In this document: positions 17,251-25,927 of the stretch, piece after piece
How positions within the stretch are numbered: the stretch's first letter is position 1
Layout of the letters: every line of letters begins with the position of its first letter
Assembly (NCBI GenBank): GCA_963669295.1
Contig: OY769938.1
Location: 930,001-994,000 of the forward strand
Source: G963669295 sp963669295
GTDB lineage: Bacteria > Bacteroidota > Bacteroidia > Flavobacteriales_D > CALLUQ01
Length of the DNA stretch: 64,000 nucleotides
Direction: 5' to 3'
Translations under genes and position numbers: made by a program
The notes under the pieces: generated by a model
Told to the model about the DNA's origin: nothing
Seen by the model: only the letters and a program-made list of their open reading frames with translations
Database searches by the model: none

Positions 17251-18112
17251 CGGACAGTAAGAAAAGGTATTTCAGCACCATTGTTCCTTCTACCAATCCG
17301 GCAAAGTAAAATTCGTGGCGTTGCTCGTTGGCCAGCGAAATGATTACTGCTGTTAACAGGTATGCTCCTACTATCCCCCCATAAAAATAAGGATTCATAT
17401 ACTGGTGTATTAACACTTCCCAGGAAGCAATACCGATGCATATCACCACTAATAAAACAGACAACACGATAGCCCCTCTAGTTCCCATCATTTGAGGCAA
17501 TGTTTTCTTGTTCGCTTCATCATATTTTAGGTCACGAATATCGAACGGAATTGTAATTGCCACAATAAACAAGAATGTGCGCAATGATCCCCAAATGGCT
17601 TTGTCACTCAATAGGGCATAAATGCTATCGTATTGAGCCATGGGCAGCCATACCGTAGCTATCATCCAGGTAACTGCAATCATCACGATCTTGATGTAAG
17701 GCAAATCTCTCAACCCAATCTTCTTACCATTCCAATTGAATACCTGTAACGCATAGGCAATAGAAAGTACACCCGCTGGCACCAGCAACCACAAGATGCT
17801 CCAATCGATCCACCAACAGCATACCAACATTCCTGCTCCTGATGCTCCAGTAAGCCAAAGCAATATTGTTTTATGTTTTGCAATCCATTGATGACGATGC
17901 GAATCTTCTGTTAGCACCATACTTCTAATGCGTACGATACGCTGGAAATTATAAGTAAATAGTGTTGCAAAAAAGACCAAGCCAGACACCTCATAATCCA
18001 TTTGCAAGTTGTATAGCAGCTCAGTGACTTCAACAAGTGATGCAGCAGCCAGCGCTACCCAAATATTGCTATAAATGATGAAGTTAAGTGTTGTTTTGAT
18101 GGTGCTTAACAC
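17237..18112 (-). CDS. UbiA-like polytopic membrane protein with one Asp-rich motif missing
   Basis: A 291-residue inner-membrane protein with about eight or nine hydrophobic helices, resembling the UbiA prenyltransferase superfamily. The second Asp-rich motif is present (DIRDLKYD, Asp191/194/198). At the place of the first NDxxDxxxD motif the sequence reads YNFQRIVR (54-61), without acidic residues. This makes normal Mg-diphosphate chemistry doubtful. Catalytic activity on another substrate, or a non-catalytic role, is possible. It lies ten bases downstream of the gene at 18123-18788 on the same strand and overlaps the 3' end of hemL. Confidence 0.65.
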   Translation of the reverse strand: MLSTIKTTLNFIIYSNIWVALAAASLVEVTELLYNLQMDYEVSGLVFFATLFTYNFQRIVRIRSMVLTEDSHRHQWIAKHKTILLWLTGASGAGMLVCCWWIDWSILWLLVPAGVLSIAYALQVFNWNGKKIGLRDLPYIKIVMIAVTWMIATVWLPMAQYDSIYALLSDKAIWGSLRTFLFIVAITIPFDIRDLKYDEANKKTLPQMMGTRGAIVLSVLLVVICIGIASWEVLIHQYMNPYFYGGIVGAYLLTAVIISLANEQRHEFYFAGLVEGTMVLKYLFLLSVTML

Positions 18113-18122
18113 ATCAACAAAG

Positions 18123-18788
18123 TTACTTCGCGATGGTATATACTACAAAACCAGAGAGAATTCCGATGATGCTGCCTTTCAACGCATTCATCACTTTTTT
18201 TGAACGGGCTGTTCTTTCGTATCCCAGAATATATGTTTCATGGCTCAAATACGATGGATCGGAAACCTTGTTTAGGTCGATCTTGATCTTGGGCACACCA
18301 GCTCCAACCGTATACACAAAAGGCACAGCAAGATTGAGTACGGAAGCATCGCCATTGTACAACCCATCTCCAAAACTACCTCCATCAGGTTTATCGTAAG
18401 TATCATACATCACCGTGCCTATTCCCAATACAATTCCTCCTACAGTTACCAGTGGTGCTTTATAACCATTGATGGCATCTTGTGAACCCAATACAAAGTA
18501 TTTCATTTCTTCTTCAGTAAAGAAGTTTCCTATTAATGAGTCTTGTTGATAAAAAATGGTTTCTATGTCATTGGCATCCGTAATGGAATAGATGCGGTAC
18601 TTATCAATAAAATCTTCTCGAACCTTATTGTTTTTCTTCTTCCACTCGTACTTAATCATATTGGAGGTCGTATCCAAAATGGTTCCCTCCAACACTTTAC
18701 CGTTCAGCAAAGTTATCTTGTCTTGTGCATCAACTTCACATACCAACCCGGCAAGGATTAATAACAAGAAAATCGTCTTTTGGAACAT
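18123..18788 (-). CDS. Unrecognised secreted or membrane-anchored protein
   Basis: A 221-residue protein of unknown function. It has a signal peptide (residues 1-22, ending at DAQ). The first mature segment DKITLLNGKVLEGTILDTTSNM resembles short SH3-like beta domains found in Bacteroidota envelope proteins. Two later hydrophobic stretches (about 112-128 and the C-terminal 17 residues) could be membrane segments. It is the first gene of a two-gene leftward unit with the UbiA-like protein. Confidence 0.6.
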   Translation of the reverse strand: MFQKTIFLLLILAGLVCEVDAQDKITLLNGKVLEGTILDTTSNMIKYEWKKKNNKVREDFIDKYRIYSITDANDIETIFYQQDSLIGNFFTEEEMKYFVLGSQDAINGYKAPLVTVGGIVLGIGTVMYDTYDKPDGGSFGDGLYNGDASVLNLAVPFVYTVGAGVPKIKIDLNKVSDPSYLSHETYILGYERTARSKKVMNALKGSIIGILSGFVVYTIAK

Positions 18789-18807
18789 ATCGTTACGATT
18801 GGTTTCT

Positions 18808-18815
18808 CAAATATA
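18808..18815 (-). promoter_or_regulatory. Candidate -7 box for the 18123-18788 gene
   Basis: On the minus strand TATATTTG is a perfect TAnnTTTG match, 19 bases before the ATG at 18788. A TTTG lies only nine bases further upstream, too close to be a -33 element. Confidence 0.4.
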
Positions 18816-18902
18816 CTTATTAAACAAAGAACACTTGCACCGCACCCTTTTTTTTGTACAAACATTTGCTAACCAATCATTAGAGCAAATTAACTTTTGT
18901 AC

Positions 18903-18910
18903 TATATTTG
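18903..18910 (+). promoter_or_regulatory. Candidate -7 box before gcvP
   Basis: TATATTTG followed by C, a perfect TAnnTTTG match, 36 bases before the gcvP ATG. No glycine-riboswitch-like fold was recognised in this short leader. Confidence 0.45.
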
Positions 18911-18946
18911 CTATCCGTTTTTCAACCCCTATAAATTCGATCTATT

Positions 18947-21817
18947 ATGTCGACAGATATTTTTACTTCCCGGCACATTGGACCCCGAGCAAATGATGTG
19001 AACGAAATGTTATCAATCATCGGTGTTTCATCCTTGAATCAACTGATTAATGAAACAGTTCCAGGTGCTATACGATTGAATGATGCTTTGAACATTCCTG
19101 ATGCTATGAGCGAATACGATTATTTAGCTTATTTGAAGGAGAAAGGAGCAAAAAACAAGATGTACAAAACGTACATTGGCATGGGTTATTACAATTGCAT
19201 TATTCCTCCTGTTATTCAGCGTAATGTATTGGAGAACCCAGGATGGTATACTGCTTATACTCCTTACCAGGCTGAAATTGCCCAGGGAAGGTTGGAAGCA
19301 CTATTGAATTTCCAAACCATGGTAAGCGACTTAACCGGCATGGAAATCGCCAATGCTTCTTTATTGGATGAAGCAACGGCAGCCGCAGAGGCCATGACCT
19401 TGTTTTACAACACACGAGCACGCGCAGCGGTAAAGAATGGAGCTAATGTGTTTTTTGTGTCTGAAAAATGTTTCCCACAAACCATAGATCTATTAAAAAC
19501 AAGAGCATATCCCTTAAATATTGAGCTTATCGTTGGCGATCATAATACTTTTGAATTCAACGATAAAGTATTTGGCACCATCATTCAATATCCTGATGGA
19601 GATGGAAACGTAGTAGATTATAAATTGTTCGTAGATAAAGCGCATGCCAATGAAACTCCTGTTGCCGTTGCCACCGATTTGATGAGTCTCGCTCTATTAA
19701 CTCCTCCAGGAGAATGGGGCGCTGATGTTGTTTTTGGTAATAGTCAACGCTTTGGTGTACCACTGGGTTATGGTGGGCCTCATGCTGCCTTTTTTGCTAC
19801 AAAAGAGTCATTTAAACGCCATATCCCTGGAAGAATTATTGGTGTTTCAAAAGACAGCCAGGGCAACAACGGGTTGAGAATGGCCTTACAAACCAGGGAA
19901 CAACATATTCGAAGAGATAAAGCCACTTCTAATATATGTACTGCCCAAGCATTGTTGGCAGTCATGGCTGGTATGTATGCAGCTTACCATGGTCCTAATG
20001 GAATTAAAGCCATCGCAGAACAAATTCACCAACGAGCAGTTGCATTAAGTCACCGACTGGTTGCTTTAGGATATACGCAAACCAATGCTGTTTATTTCGA
20101 CACCCTTAAAGTAGCTCTTCCTGGTAATGTGGATCAAGAAGCACTACAACAAGCCATGGAGGCTGCTGAAATTAACCTTCGCTATTTCAATGCTAATGCT
20201 GTAGGCATTAGCATTGATGAAACAACCAGTGCCGCAGATATTGATGCATTAGCGCATCTTTTTGCTCAAGCTGTTAGCAAAAACGCAGGTACTGAAAGTG
20301 GCGTTTCACCTATTAATGGTGCTTTTGCTCGAACATCGGCCTACCTTGAACATGCTGTGTTTAACCGTTATCATTCTGAAACGGAGATGATGCGTTATTT
20401 AAAGAAATTAGAAAATAGGGATCTTTCCCTGGCTCACTCTATGATTCCGCTAGGGTCTTGTACCATGAAACTCAATGCGGCCAGTGAACTGATGCCCATC
20501 ACCTGGCCTGAGTTTGCCCATATTCACCCTTTTGTACCTACAGATCAAGCACAAGGTTATGCAGAGATATTTGAAGAGTTAAACAGTGCGCTTTGCGCCA
20601 TTACAGGATTTGCAGGCATGTCGTTGCAACCCAATTCGGGTGCCCAGGGCGAATATGCCGGGTTAATGGTTATTCGTGCTTACCATATTTCTCGTAACGA
20701 AGGACACCGTAATATCGTACTCATTCCTTCTTCTGCACATGGTACCAATCCTGCTAGTGCGGTAATGGCTGGTATGAAGGTGGTAGTGGTAAAATGCGAC
20801 GACAATGGCAACATTGATGTGGATGATCTTCGCGCAAAAGCGGAAGAACACCAAGATCACCTTTCTGCTTTAATGGTCACCTATCCTTCTACTCATGGCG
20901 TATTTGAAGAAGCGATCGTAGAGATCAACGAGATCATCCATCAAAATGGTGGACAGGTATATATGGATGGTGCAAATATGAATGCACAGGTAGGCCTTAC
21001 CAATCCCGGCAATATTGGCGCAGACGTATGTCACCTTAACTTGCACAAAACATTTGCCATACCACATGGTGGTGGTGGCCCTGGCATGGGGCCTATTGGT
21101 GTAGCCAAACAATTGGTTCCTTTTTTACCTGGTCACCCTGTTGTAAATATCGGAAGCGATCAAGCCATCAGTGCTATTTCATCAGCTCCCTGGGGCAGTG
21201 CATTGATTTTGCTCATCTCATACGGATACATTAAAATGCTAGGTAAAGAAGGCGTTACAGAAGCCACCAGAGCCGCAATTCTAAATGCCAACTACTTGAA
21301 AGCACGCTTATCAAAGCACTACGATATTCTTTACACCGGCAACAACGATCGTGTAGCCCACGAAATGATTGTAGACTGCAGAGCATTTAAACGAACTGCT
21401 CATATTGAAGTTGAAGACATTGCAAAGCGCTTGATCGACTATGGTTTTCACGCTCCTACTGTTTCTTTCCCGGTAGCTGGCACCTTGATGATTGAACCTA
21501 CTGAAAGTGAGTCAAAGGAAGAGTTGGATCGTTTTTGCGATGCCCTTATCAGCATTCGAAAAGAAATTGCTGCGATAGAAGATGGCACTGCCGATGAGGA
21601 AGATAACGTATTGAAAAACTCACCACATACCATTAATATGGTTATTTCAGATACCTGGAGTCATGCCTATTCGAGGGAAAGTGCTGCTTATCCTTTGCCC
21701 TACCTTAAAGAGGCTAAGTTTTGGTCTTATGTTGGAAGAGTCGACAATGCATTTGGAGATAGAAACCTTATCTGTATTTGCCCCCCTATTGAAGCTTATG
21801 CCGAAGAACTGGCATAA
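18947..21817 (+). CDS. gcvP: Glycine dehydrogenase (decarboxylating), P-protein
   Basis: The PLP-dependent P-protein of the glycine cleavage system decarboxylates glycine and passes the aminomethyl group to the lipoyl H-protein. The 956-residue protein is the fused full-length form. The N-terminal RHIGP motif, the middle LGSCTMKLN and the PLP lysine at about Lys701 (HLNLHKTFAIPHGGGGPG) are all present. gcvT and gcvH are not in the window, so the system is split on the chromosome. Confidence 0.97.
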   Translation: MSTDIFTSRHIGPRANDVNEMLSIIGVSSLNQLINETVPGAIRLNDALNIPDAMSEYDYLAYLKEKGAKNKMYKTYIGMGYYNCIIPPVIQRNVLENPGWYTAYTPYQAEIAQGRLEALLNFQTMVSDLTGMEIANASLLDEATAAAEAMTLFYNTRARAAVKNGANVFFVSEKCFPQTIDLLKTRAYPLNIELIVGDHNTFEFNDKVFGTIIQYPDGDGNVVDYKLFVDKAHANETPVAVATDLMSLALLTPPGEWGADVVFGNSQRFGVPLGYGGPHAAFFATKESFKRHIPGRIIGVSKDSQGNNGLRMALQTREQHIRRDKATSNICTAQALLAVMAGMYAAYHGPNGIKAIAEQIHQRAVALSHRLVALGYTQTNAVYFDTLKVALPGNVDQEALQQAMEAAEINLRYFNANAVGISIDETTSAADIDALAHLFAQAVSKNAGTESGVSPINGAFARTSAYLEHAVFNRYHSETEMMRYLKKLENRDLSLAHSMIPLGSCTMKLNAASELMPITWPEFAHIHPFVPTDQAQGYAEIFEELNSALCAITGFAGMSLQPNSGAQGEYAGLMVIRAYHISRNEGHRNIVLIPSSAHGTNPASAVMAGMKVVVVKCDDNGNIDVDDLRAKAEEHQDHLSALMVTYPSTHGVFEEAIVEINEIIHQNGGQVYMDGANMNAQVGLTNPGNIGADVCHLNLHKTFAIPHGGGGPGMGPIGVAKQLVPFLPGHPVVNIGSDQAISAISSAPWGSALILLISYGYIKMLGKEGVTEATRAAILNANYLKARLSKHYDILYTGNNDRVAHEMIVDCRAFKRTAHIEVEDIAKRLIDYGFHAPTVSFPVAGTLMIEPTESESKEELDRFCDALISIRKEIAAIEDGTADEEDNVLKNSPHTINMVISDTWSHAYSRESAAYPLPYLKEAKFWSYVGRVDNAFGDRNLICICPPIEAYAEELA

Positions 21818-21852
21818 GGGCTTGTTAGCATCACAAGAATAGGGCTAACTAA

Positions 21853-21886
21853 TTGTTTCATTGTAAGATGTAATTTCTTATATTTG
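21853..21886 (+). promoter_or_regulatory. Candidate promoter of the first T9SS surface-protein gene
   Basis: A TTG at 21853-21855 (-33 type) is followed after 23 bases by TATATTTG at 21879-21886, matching the TTG...TAnnTTTG arrangement of Bacteroidota promoters. The start codon is 63 bases further on, leaving an AT-rich leader of about 55 bases. Confidence 0.5.
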
Positions 21887-21949
21887 TTAGCTTTTTTGCA
21901 TGAAATCATTATAAAAACGGAAATTGTTTAACTAAATTTTTAATTAACC

Positions 21950-23836
21950 ATGAAGAAACTATACACTTTAGTAGGTGCAGTTTTGGTTTCCGGTATGGCA
22001 GTGGCTCAATCAGGTAGCGCTCCATTAAAGGAAGCTCAATCTATCATGCATGCAGGTCAGAAATCTGAGTTGCGTGAGGCAAATGCTGGTATTCAATACG
22101 GTATTTCTGCTCAAAGATCAACTTTATGGACTGAGACTTTCGGTTCAGGTAGCCAAGGTAACCTTCCAACAGGATGGACTGCCAATATCGTTCAAGGATC
22201 TGTTCCATGGGAATGGACTGATGTAGGACACACAGGTGCTTACCCAACTGCAGCGCTTACTTCAAGCTCTGCTGCTGATGGATGGATGATCGCTGATTCT
22301 GACCTATACGGTACTCAAGGTGGTAACCAGGAAGAGGCTGATTTGACTTCTCCAGTGGTTGACCTTAGTGGTAACCCTGCGGTATCTTTGACATTCGAGC
22401 AAATGTTCCGCGAATTCAACAACGATGTAACAACCGTTTCTATTACTACCGATGGTGGTACTACCTGGACTGACTGGGTAATTAACGATGGTGTTGGTCA
22501 AGGGGGTACTCCTAACCCAGATTTACAAAGCATCAACGTTACCACTGCTATTCAAGGTAACCCTGCCAACGTACAAGTACGTTTTAAGTGGGAAGGTGTT
22601 TGGGATTACGGCTGGCAAATTGACGACGTATGTTTTGTTACTACTGCAAACGACGACATGATGCTGGCTGAAGCTGAGTATAAGAATGCTAATGTTTATT
22701 CAACTGGTACTTCTTACCCTCGCTACACAGTAATGCCTATTGCGCACATTCAACCCATCCAATTCAGAGGATCTACTAAAAACAACGGTGCTAACGCACA
22801 AACTAACGTTGTAATTAACGGTTCTGTTGATGGTGTAAACGCAGGTGTTGGTGCTTTTACTGGTTCTTCTGCAACTTACTCTTCAGCTCCTGCTCAAGTA
22901 GATTCAGTTGTATTGAACGGTACTTTCACTCCTGCAGGTATTGTTGATCAGTTTACTGTAAACTTCGACGTAGATTACGATAACATTGCTACTGAAGATA
23001 GCCCTGGCGATCTTACTGCTACTAGCAGCTTCGAAGTAACTGATTACGATTGGGGTAAAGATGACAACGATTACGATGGTCAAGGTTTGTGGAATGGTGA
23101 CGATGGAAATGGCATCTCGAATGCTTTTGAAATGTGTAACACTTTCCAATTTCAGGCTGCTGATCAAGTACAAGGAGTTTCTGTTATCCTTACTGGTTCT
23201 ACAGATCCTGGTGTAATTCTTTACGCTTCATTGTACGAAGATGATGGAACTGCCTTCAACTTGATTAATACTTCTGCTGGTACTGCTGATGAGCACACTG
23301 TTACAGCTAACGATATTAGTGCTGTTGGTGACATTCGTTGGGTTTACATGCCAGTAAACACTACTATCTCAGGACAAATGGATGTATTGGCTTGTTTAGG
23401 TCACTATGGTGGTCCTGATGCAGCTGTAATCGGAAACGGTCACTACACTGCTGAGCAACAAGTTGTATTCATTTTGGATGGTACTGACAACACCTGGTAC
23501 TACATGACTTCTACTCCTGCTCTTCGTATCCACCTTGCTGGTTCTAGCGTAGGTGTTGAGAACGATGAAAGTGGTAAGTTGGTAGTATCTCAAAACATGC
23601 CAAACCCATTCGACAACACTTCAACCATTGGTTACTTCCTTAACGAAGCTGCTAATGTAAGCCTTGAAATTGTTGATATGACTGGCAAAGTGGTTTATGC
23701 TGAGAACATGGGAACTAAAGTTGCCGGTAACCACAGCATCAACCTCGACGCTGCTGATTTCTCAGCTGGAATGTACTACTATACATTCACTGCTGACGAT
23801 GTAAGAGTGTCTAAGAAAATGATTATCACTAAGTAA
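21950..23836 (+). CDS. T9SS type A cargo protein, tandem paralog 1
   Basis: A 628-residue secreted protein. It has a signal peptide (residues 1-19, ending at AVAQ). A MAM/jelly-roll-like module follows at about 55-235 (LWTETFGSGSQGNLPTGW ... WQIDDVCF), then a Big/CARDB-like beta module around 255-365. A shared block with GLWNGDDGNGISNAFE and GHYGGPDA lies at about 380-530. A type A sorting domain (NMPNPFDNTSTIGYFL to the final KMIITK) directs export by the type IX system and anchoring to the surface. Codons are strongly skewed to GGT, AAC, GTT and TAC, as in highly expressed genes. Biochemical role unknown. First of four tandem relatives. Confidence 0.85.
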   Translation: MKKLYTLVGAVLVSGMAVAQSGSAPLKEAQSIMHAGQKSELREANAGIQYGISAQRSTLWTETFGSGSQGNLPTGWTANIVQGSVPWEWTDVGHTGAYPTAALTSSSAADGWMIADSDLYGTQGGNQEEADLTSPVVDLSGNPAVSLTFEQMFREFNNDVTTVSITTDGGTTWTDWVINDGVGQGGTPNPDLQSINVTTAIQGNPANVQVRFKWEGVWDYGWQIDDVCFVTTANDDMMLAEAEYKNANVYSTGTSYPRYTVMPIAHIQPIQFRGSTKNNGANAQTNVVINGSVDGVNAGVGAFTGSSATYSSAPAQVDSVVLNGTFTPAGIVDQFTVNFDVDYDNIATEDSPGDLTATSSFEVTDYDWGKDDNDYDGQGLWNGDDGNGISNAFEMCNTFQFQAADQVQGVSVILTGSTDPGVILYASLYEDDGTAFNLINTSAGTADEHTVTANDISAVGDIRWVYMPVNTTISGQMDVLACLGHYGGPDAAVIGNGHYTAEQQVVFILDGTDNTWYYMTSTPALRIHLAGSSVGVENDESGKLVVSQNMPNPFDNTSTIGYFLNEAANVSLEIVDMTGKVVYAENMGTKVAGNHSINLDAADFSAGMYYYTFTADDVRVSKKMIITK

Positions 23837-23857
23837 GATAGACGACAAACACGTCAT

Positions 23858-23896
23858 AAAAAGCGCGCGGTTATTTTAACCGCGCGCTTTTTTTTT
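23858..23896 (+). terminator. Rho-independent terminator after paralog 1
   Basis: An 11-base perfect stem (GCGCGCGGTTA at 23863-23873 with its complement at 23877-23887), a three-base TTT loop and a run of nine T. The A run on the left makes it potentially active in both directions. Confidence 0.92.
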
Positions 23897-23951
23897 GTAA
23901 ATTGCAGTTCATTTTGAAAATTCGTCTAAATTCTAACTAAATTTAAGAAGT

Positions 23952-25844
23952 ATGAAAAAAGTTTACTTACTGGCCTCTATGGTTTTGGCTGGTGGATTTG
24001 CTTTCGGACAGCAAGCTGTTCAACAAGCTCCTTTTGCAGTAAACAGGTTGGCAACACAATTGTCGACAGATGCAAATGAGCAACCCCAACAAATTTCAGG
24101 ACAACGTGGAGGTGCATTCTGGTCTGAAGATTTCGCTAACGGTTTAAACAGTACCAATGGTACCTGGACTCAAGGTGGAGCAGATCAAATTTGGAAGCAC
24201 AGCTTCTTCACCACTAGTGGTGAATGGTCTACAGGTACTCCTGCATTTGCTTCAACAACTGCCGCTAATGGTTATATGTTGTTTGATGCAGACTCTGTGA
24301 ACTTCATCGTTTCTCCAAACTATGTAGATCGCCAGGGTGAATTAATTTCACCATCTATCGATTGTAGTAGTGAAGGATCTGTGTTGTGTGAGTTCGAGCA
24401 AAACTTCCGTTTTTGCTGTGCTACCAACATTGTACTTACTTTAGATGTAAGTAACGATGGTGGTACTTCATGGACTTCATATCCAGTAGACAATGGTGTT
24501 GCAACAAATGATGGTTCTGCTAACCCAGATGTAGTTGGCATCAACATTTCAGCTGTTGCTGCTAACGAAGGCAACGTAATGTTACGTTTCTCATTTGGTG
24601 GTACTGGTATTTCTCACTACTATTGGGCAGTTGATGACATTAACTTATCTTCAGCAAACCCAGATGATGTTGCATTGAACTGGTCGCAACAACGTGCTAC
24701 CACTACTTACAACAATGTGAAGATTCCTTACACCATGTATCCAATCAACCACATTCAGCCAATTGAGTTTGCTGGTACCATGCAAAACAATGGTAGCAAC
24801 ACGCAAACCGTAACGCTTGATGTTGTGGTAACAGATGCTGGTTTGAATCCTGTATTTACAGGTTCAAGTGTTTCTACTTCATTGGCTGCTGGTAATACTG
24901 TGACTGATAGTACTACTACTACTTTCACTCCTCCTGGCATTGTTGAAGATTATACTGTAGCAATGACTGCCAACTACCCTAACATTGGTTCTGATGCTAC
25001 TCCAGCAGACAACTTAGATGATACCTGGTTCTTTGGTACTTCTAGTGGTAACTTCAGGAGAGGTACCAACTTCTATACTGGTAGTGGTTTATGGAACGGT
25101 GACGATGGCAATGGTATCACCAATGCTTTCGAAATTGGGACTGTTTATCAAATGGCTAACAACGATGATGTTACTGGAATCTCTTTCGTAGTAAACGGAA
25201 ACACTGATCCAGGAGCAATTGCTTACGTATCATTGTATCAAGATGATGGAACTGCCTTTAACTTGTTATGGACCAGTGCTGGTTCTGCTGATGAGGTAAC
25301 CATTACTGCCGGTATGATCCCAGCTGTAGGTCCAGATCCAGTATTCGTATATACTCCTGTACCAAACATATCAGTTAATGCTGGTGATGACCTTGTTGTT
25401 GTTGTAGGTCACTATGGTGGTCCTGATGCTATCGTTGTTTCTAATGGTAACATCACTCCTCCAGACATTACCAACTACATCCTTGATGGTACTGATAACA
25501 CCTGGTACTGGATGGCTTCTACTCCTGATGTAAGATTGCACTTATCTGGTTCTACCATCGGAGTTGAAGAAGAAATTGAGAACGGCATTGGATTGTCTCA
25601 AAACAAGCCTAACCCATTCTCAGGTGTAACTACCATTACATACAGCCTCGAAGAATCGGCTAACGTTTCATTCGAAGTAGTTGACATCACAGGAAAAGTA
25701 GTTTACACTTCAAACGAAGGTAACAGAGCTGCCGGTCAATACAACATTGAATTGAACGGTAAAGATTTTGCAGCTGGTGCGTACTACTACTCATTGACTG
25801 CTAACGACAAGAGAGTTACCAAGAAAATGATGATTACCAAGTAA
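23952..25844 (+). CDS. T9SS type A cargo protein, tandem paralog 2
   Basis: A 630-residue secreted protein built like its upstream neighbour. It has a signal peptide (residues 1-19, AFGQ) and a jelly-roll-like module with WSEDFANGL, DADSVNFIVSPNYVDR and a paired-Cys FRFCCAT segment. A beta module follows, then the GLWNGDDGNGITNAFE / GHYGGPDA block. It closes with a type A sorting domain (NKPNPFSGVTTITYSL ... KKMMITK). Closest to paralog 4 in the N-terminal half and in the leader just before the ATG. Codon use is as biased as in paralog 1, suggesting abundant expression. The function is not known; adhesion or an outer-surface structural role is only a guess. Confidence 0.85.
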   Translation: MKKVYLLASMVLAGGFAFGQQAVQQAPFAVNRLATQLSTDANEQPQQISGQRGGAFWSEDFANGLNSTNGTWTQGGADQIWKHSFFTTSGEWSTGTPAFASTTAANGYMLFDADSVNFIVSPNYVDRQGELISPSIDCSSEGSVLCEFEQNFRFCCATNIVLTLDVSNDGGTSWTSYPVDNGVATNDGSANPDVVGINISAVAANEGNVMLRFSFGGTGISHYYWAVDDINLSSANPDDVALNWSQQRATTTYNNVKIPYTMYPINHIQPIEFAGTMQNNGSNTQTVTLDVVVTDAGLNPVFTGSSVSTSLAAGNTVTDSTTTTFTPPGIVEDYTVAMTANYPNIGSDATPADNLDDTWFFGTSSGNFRRGTNFYTGSGLWNGDDGNGITNAFEIGTVYQMANNDDVTGISFVVNGNTDPGAIAYVSLYQDDGTAFNLLWTSAGSADEVTITAGMIPAVGPDPVFVYTPVPNISVNAGDDLVVVVGHYGGPDAIVVSNGNITPPDITNYILDGTDNTWYWMASTPDVRLHLSGSTIGVEEEIENGIGLSQNKPNPFSGVTTITYSLEESANVSFEVVDITGKVVYTSNEGNRAAGQYNIELNGKDFAAGAYYYSLTANDKRVTKKMMITK

Positions 25845-25863
25845 TCACCCATTCATAATATTA

Positions 25864-25897
25864 AAAAGCCCTCAATTGCATTGAGGGCTTTTTTTTG
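25864..25897 (+). terminator. Rho-independent terminator after paralog 2
   Basis: Stem AAGCCCTCAA pairs perfectly with TTGAGGGCTT around a TTGCA loop, followed by eight T and preceded by A residues. The next gene starts about 30 bases later. Confidence 0.92.
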
Positions 25898-25927
25898 CTT
25901 AACTTGCTCCGCACAAATTTATGCAGA

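Noticed and set aside
18789..18946. Glycine riboswitch before gcvP
   Set aside because: The interval is short and no conserved tandem-aptamer motifs or T-run hairpin were found.
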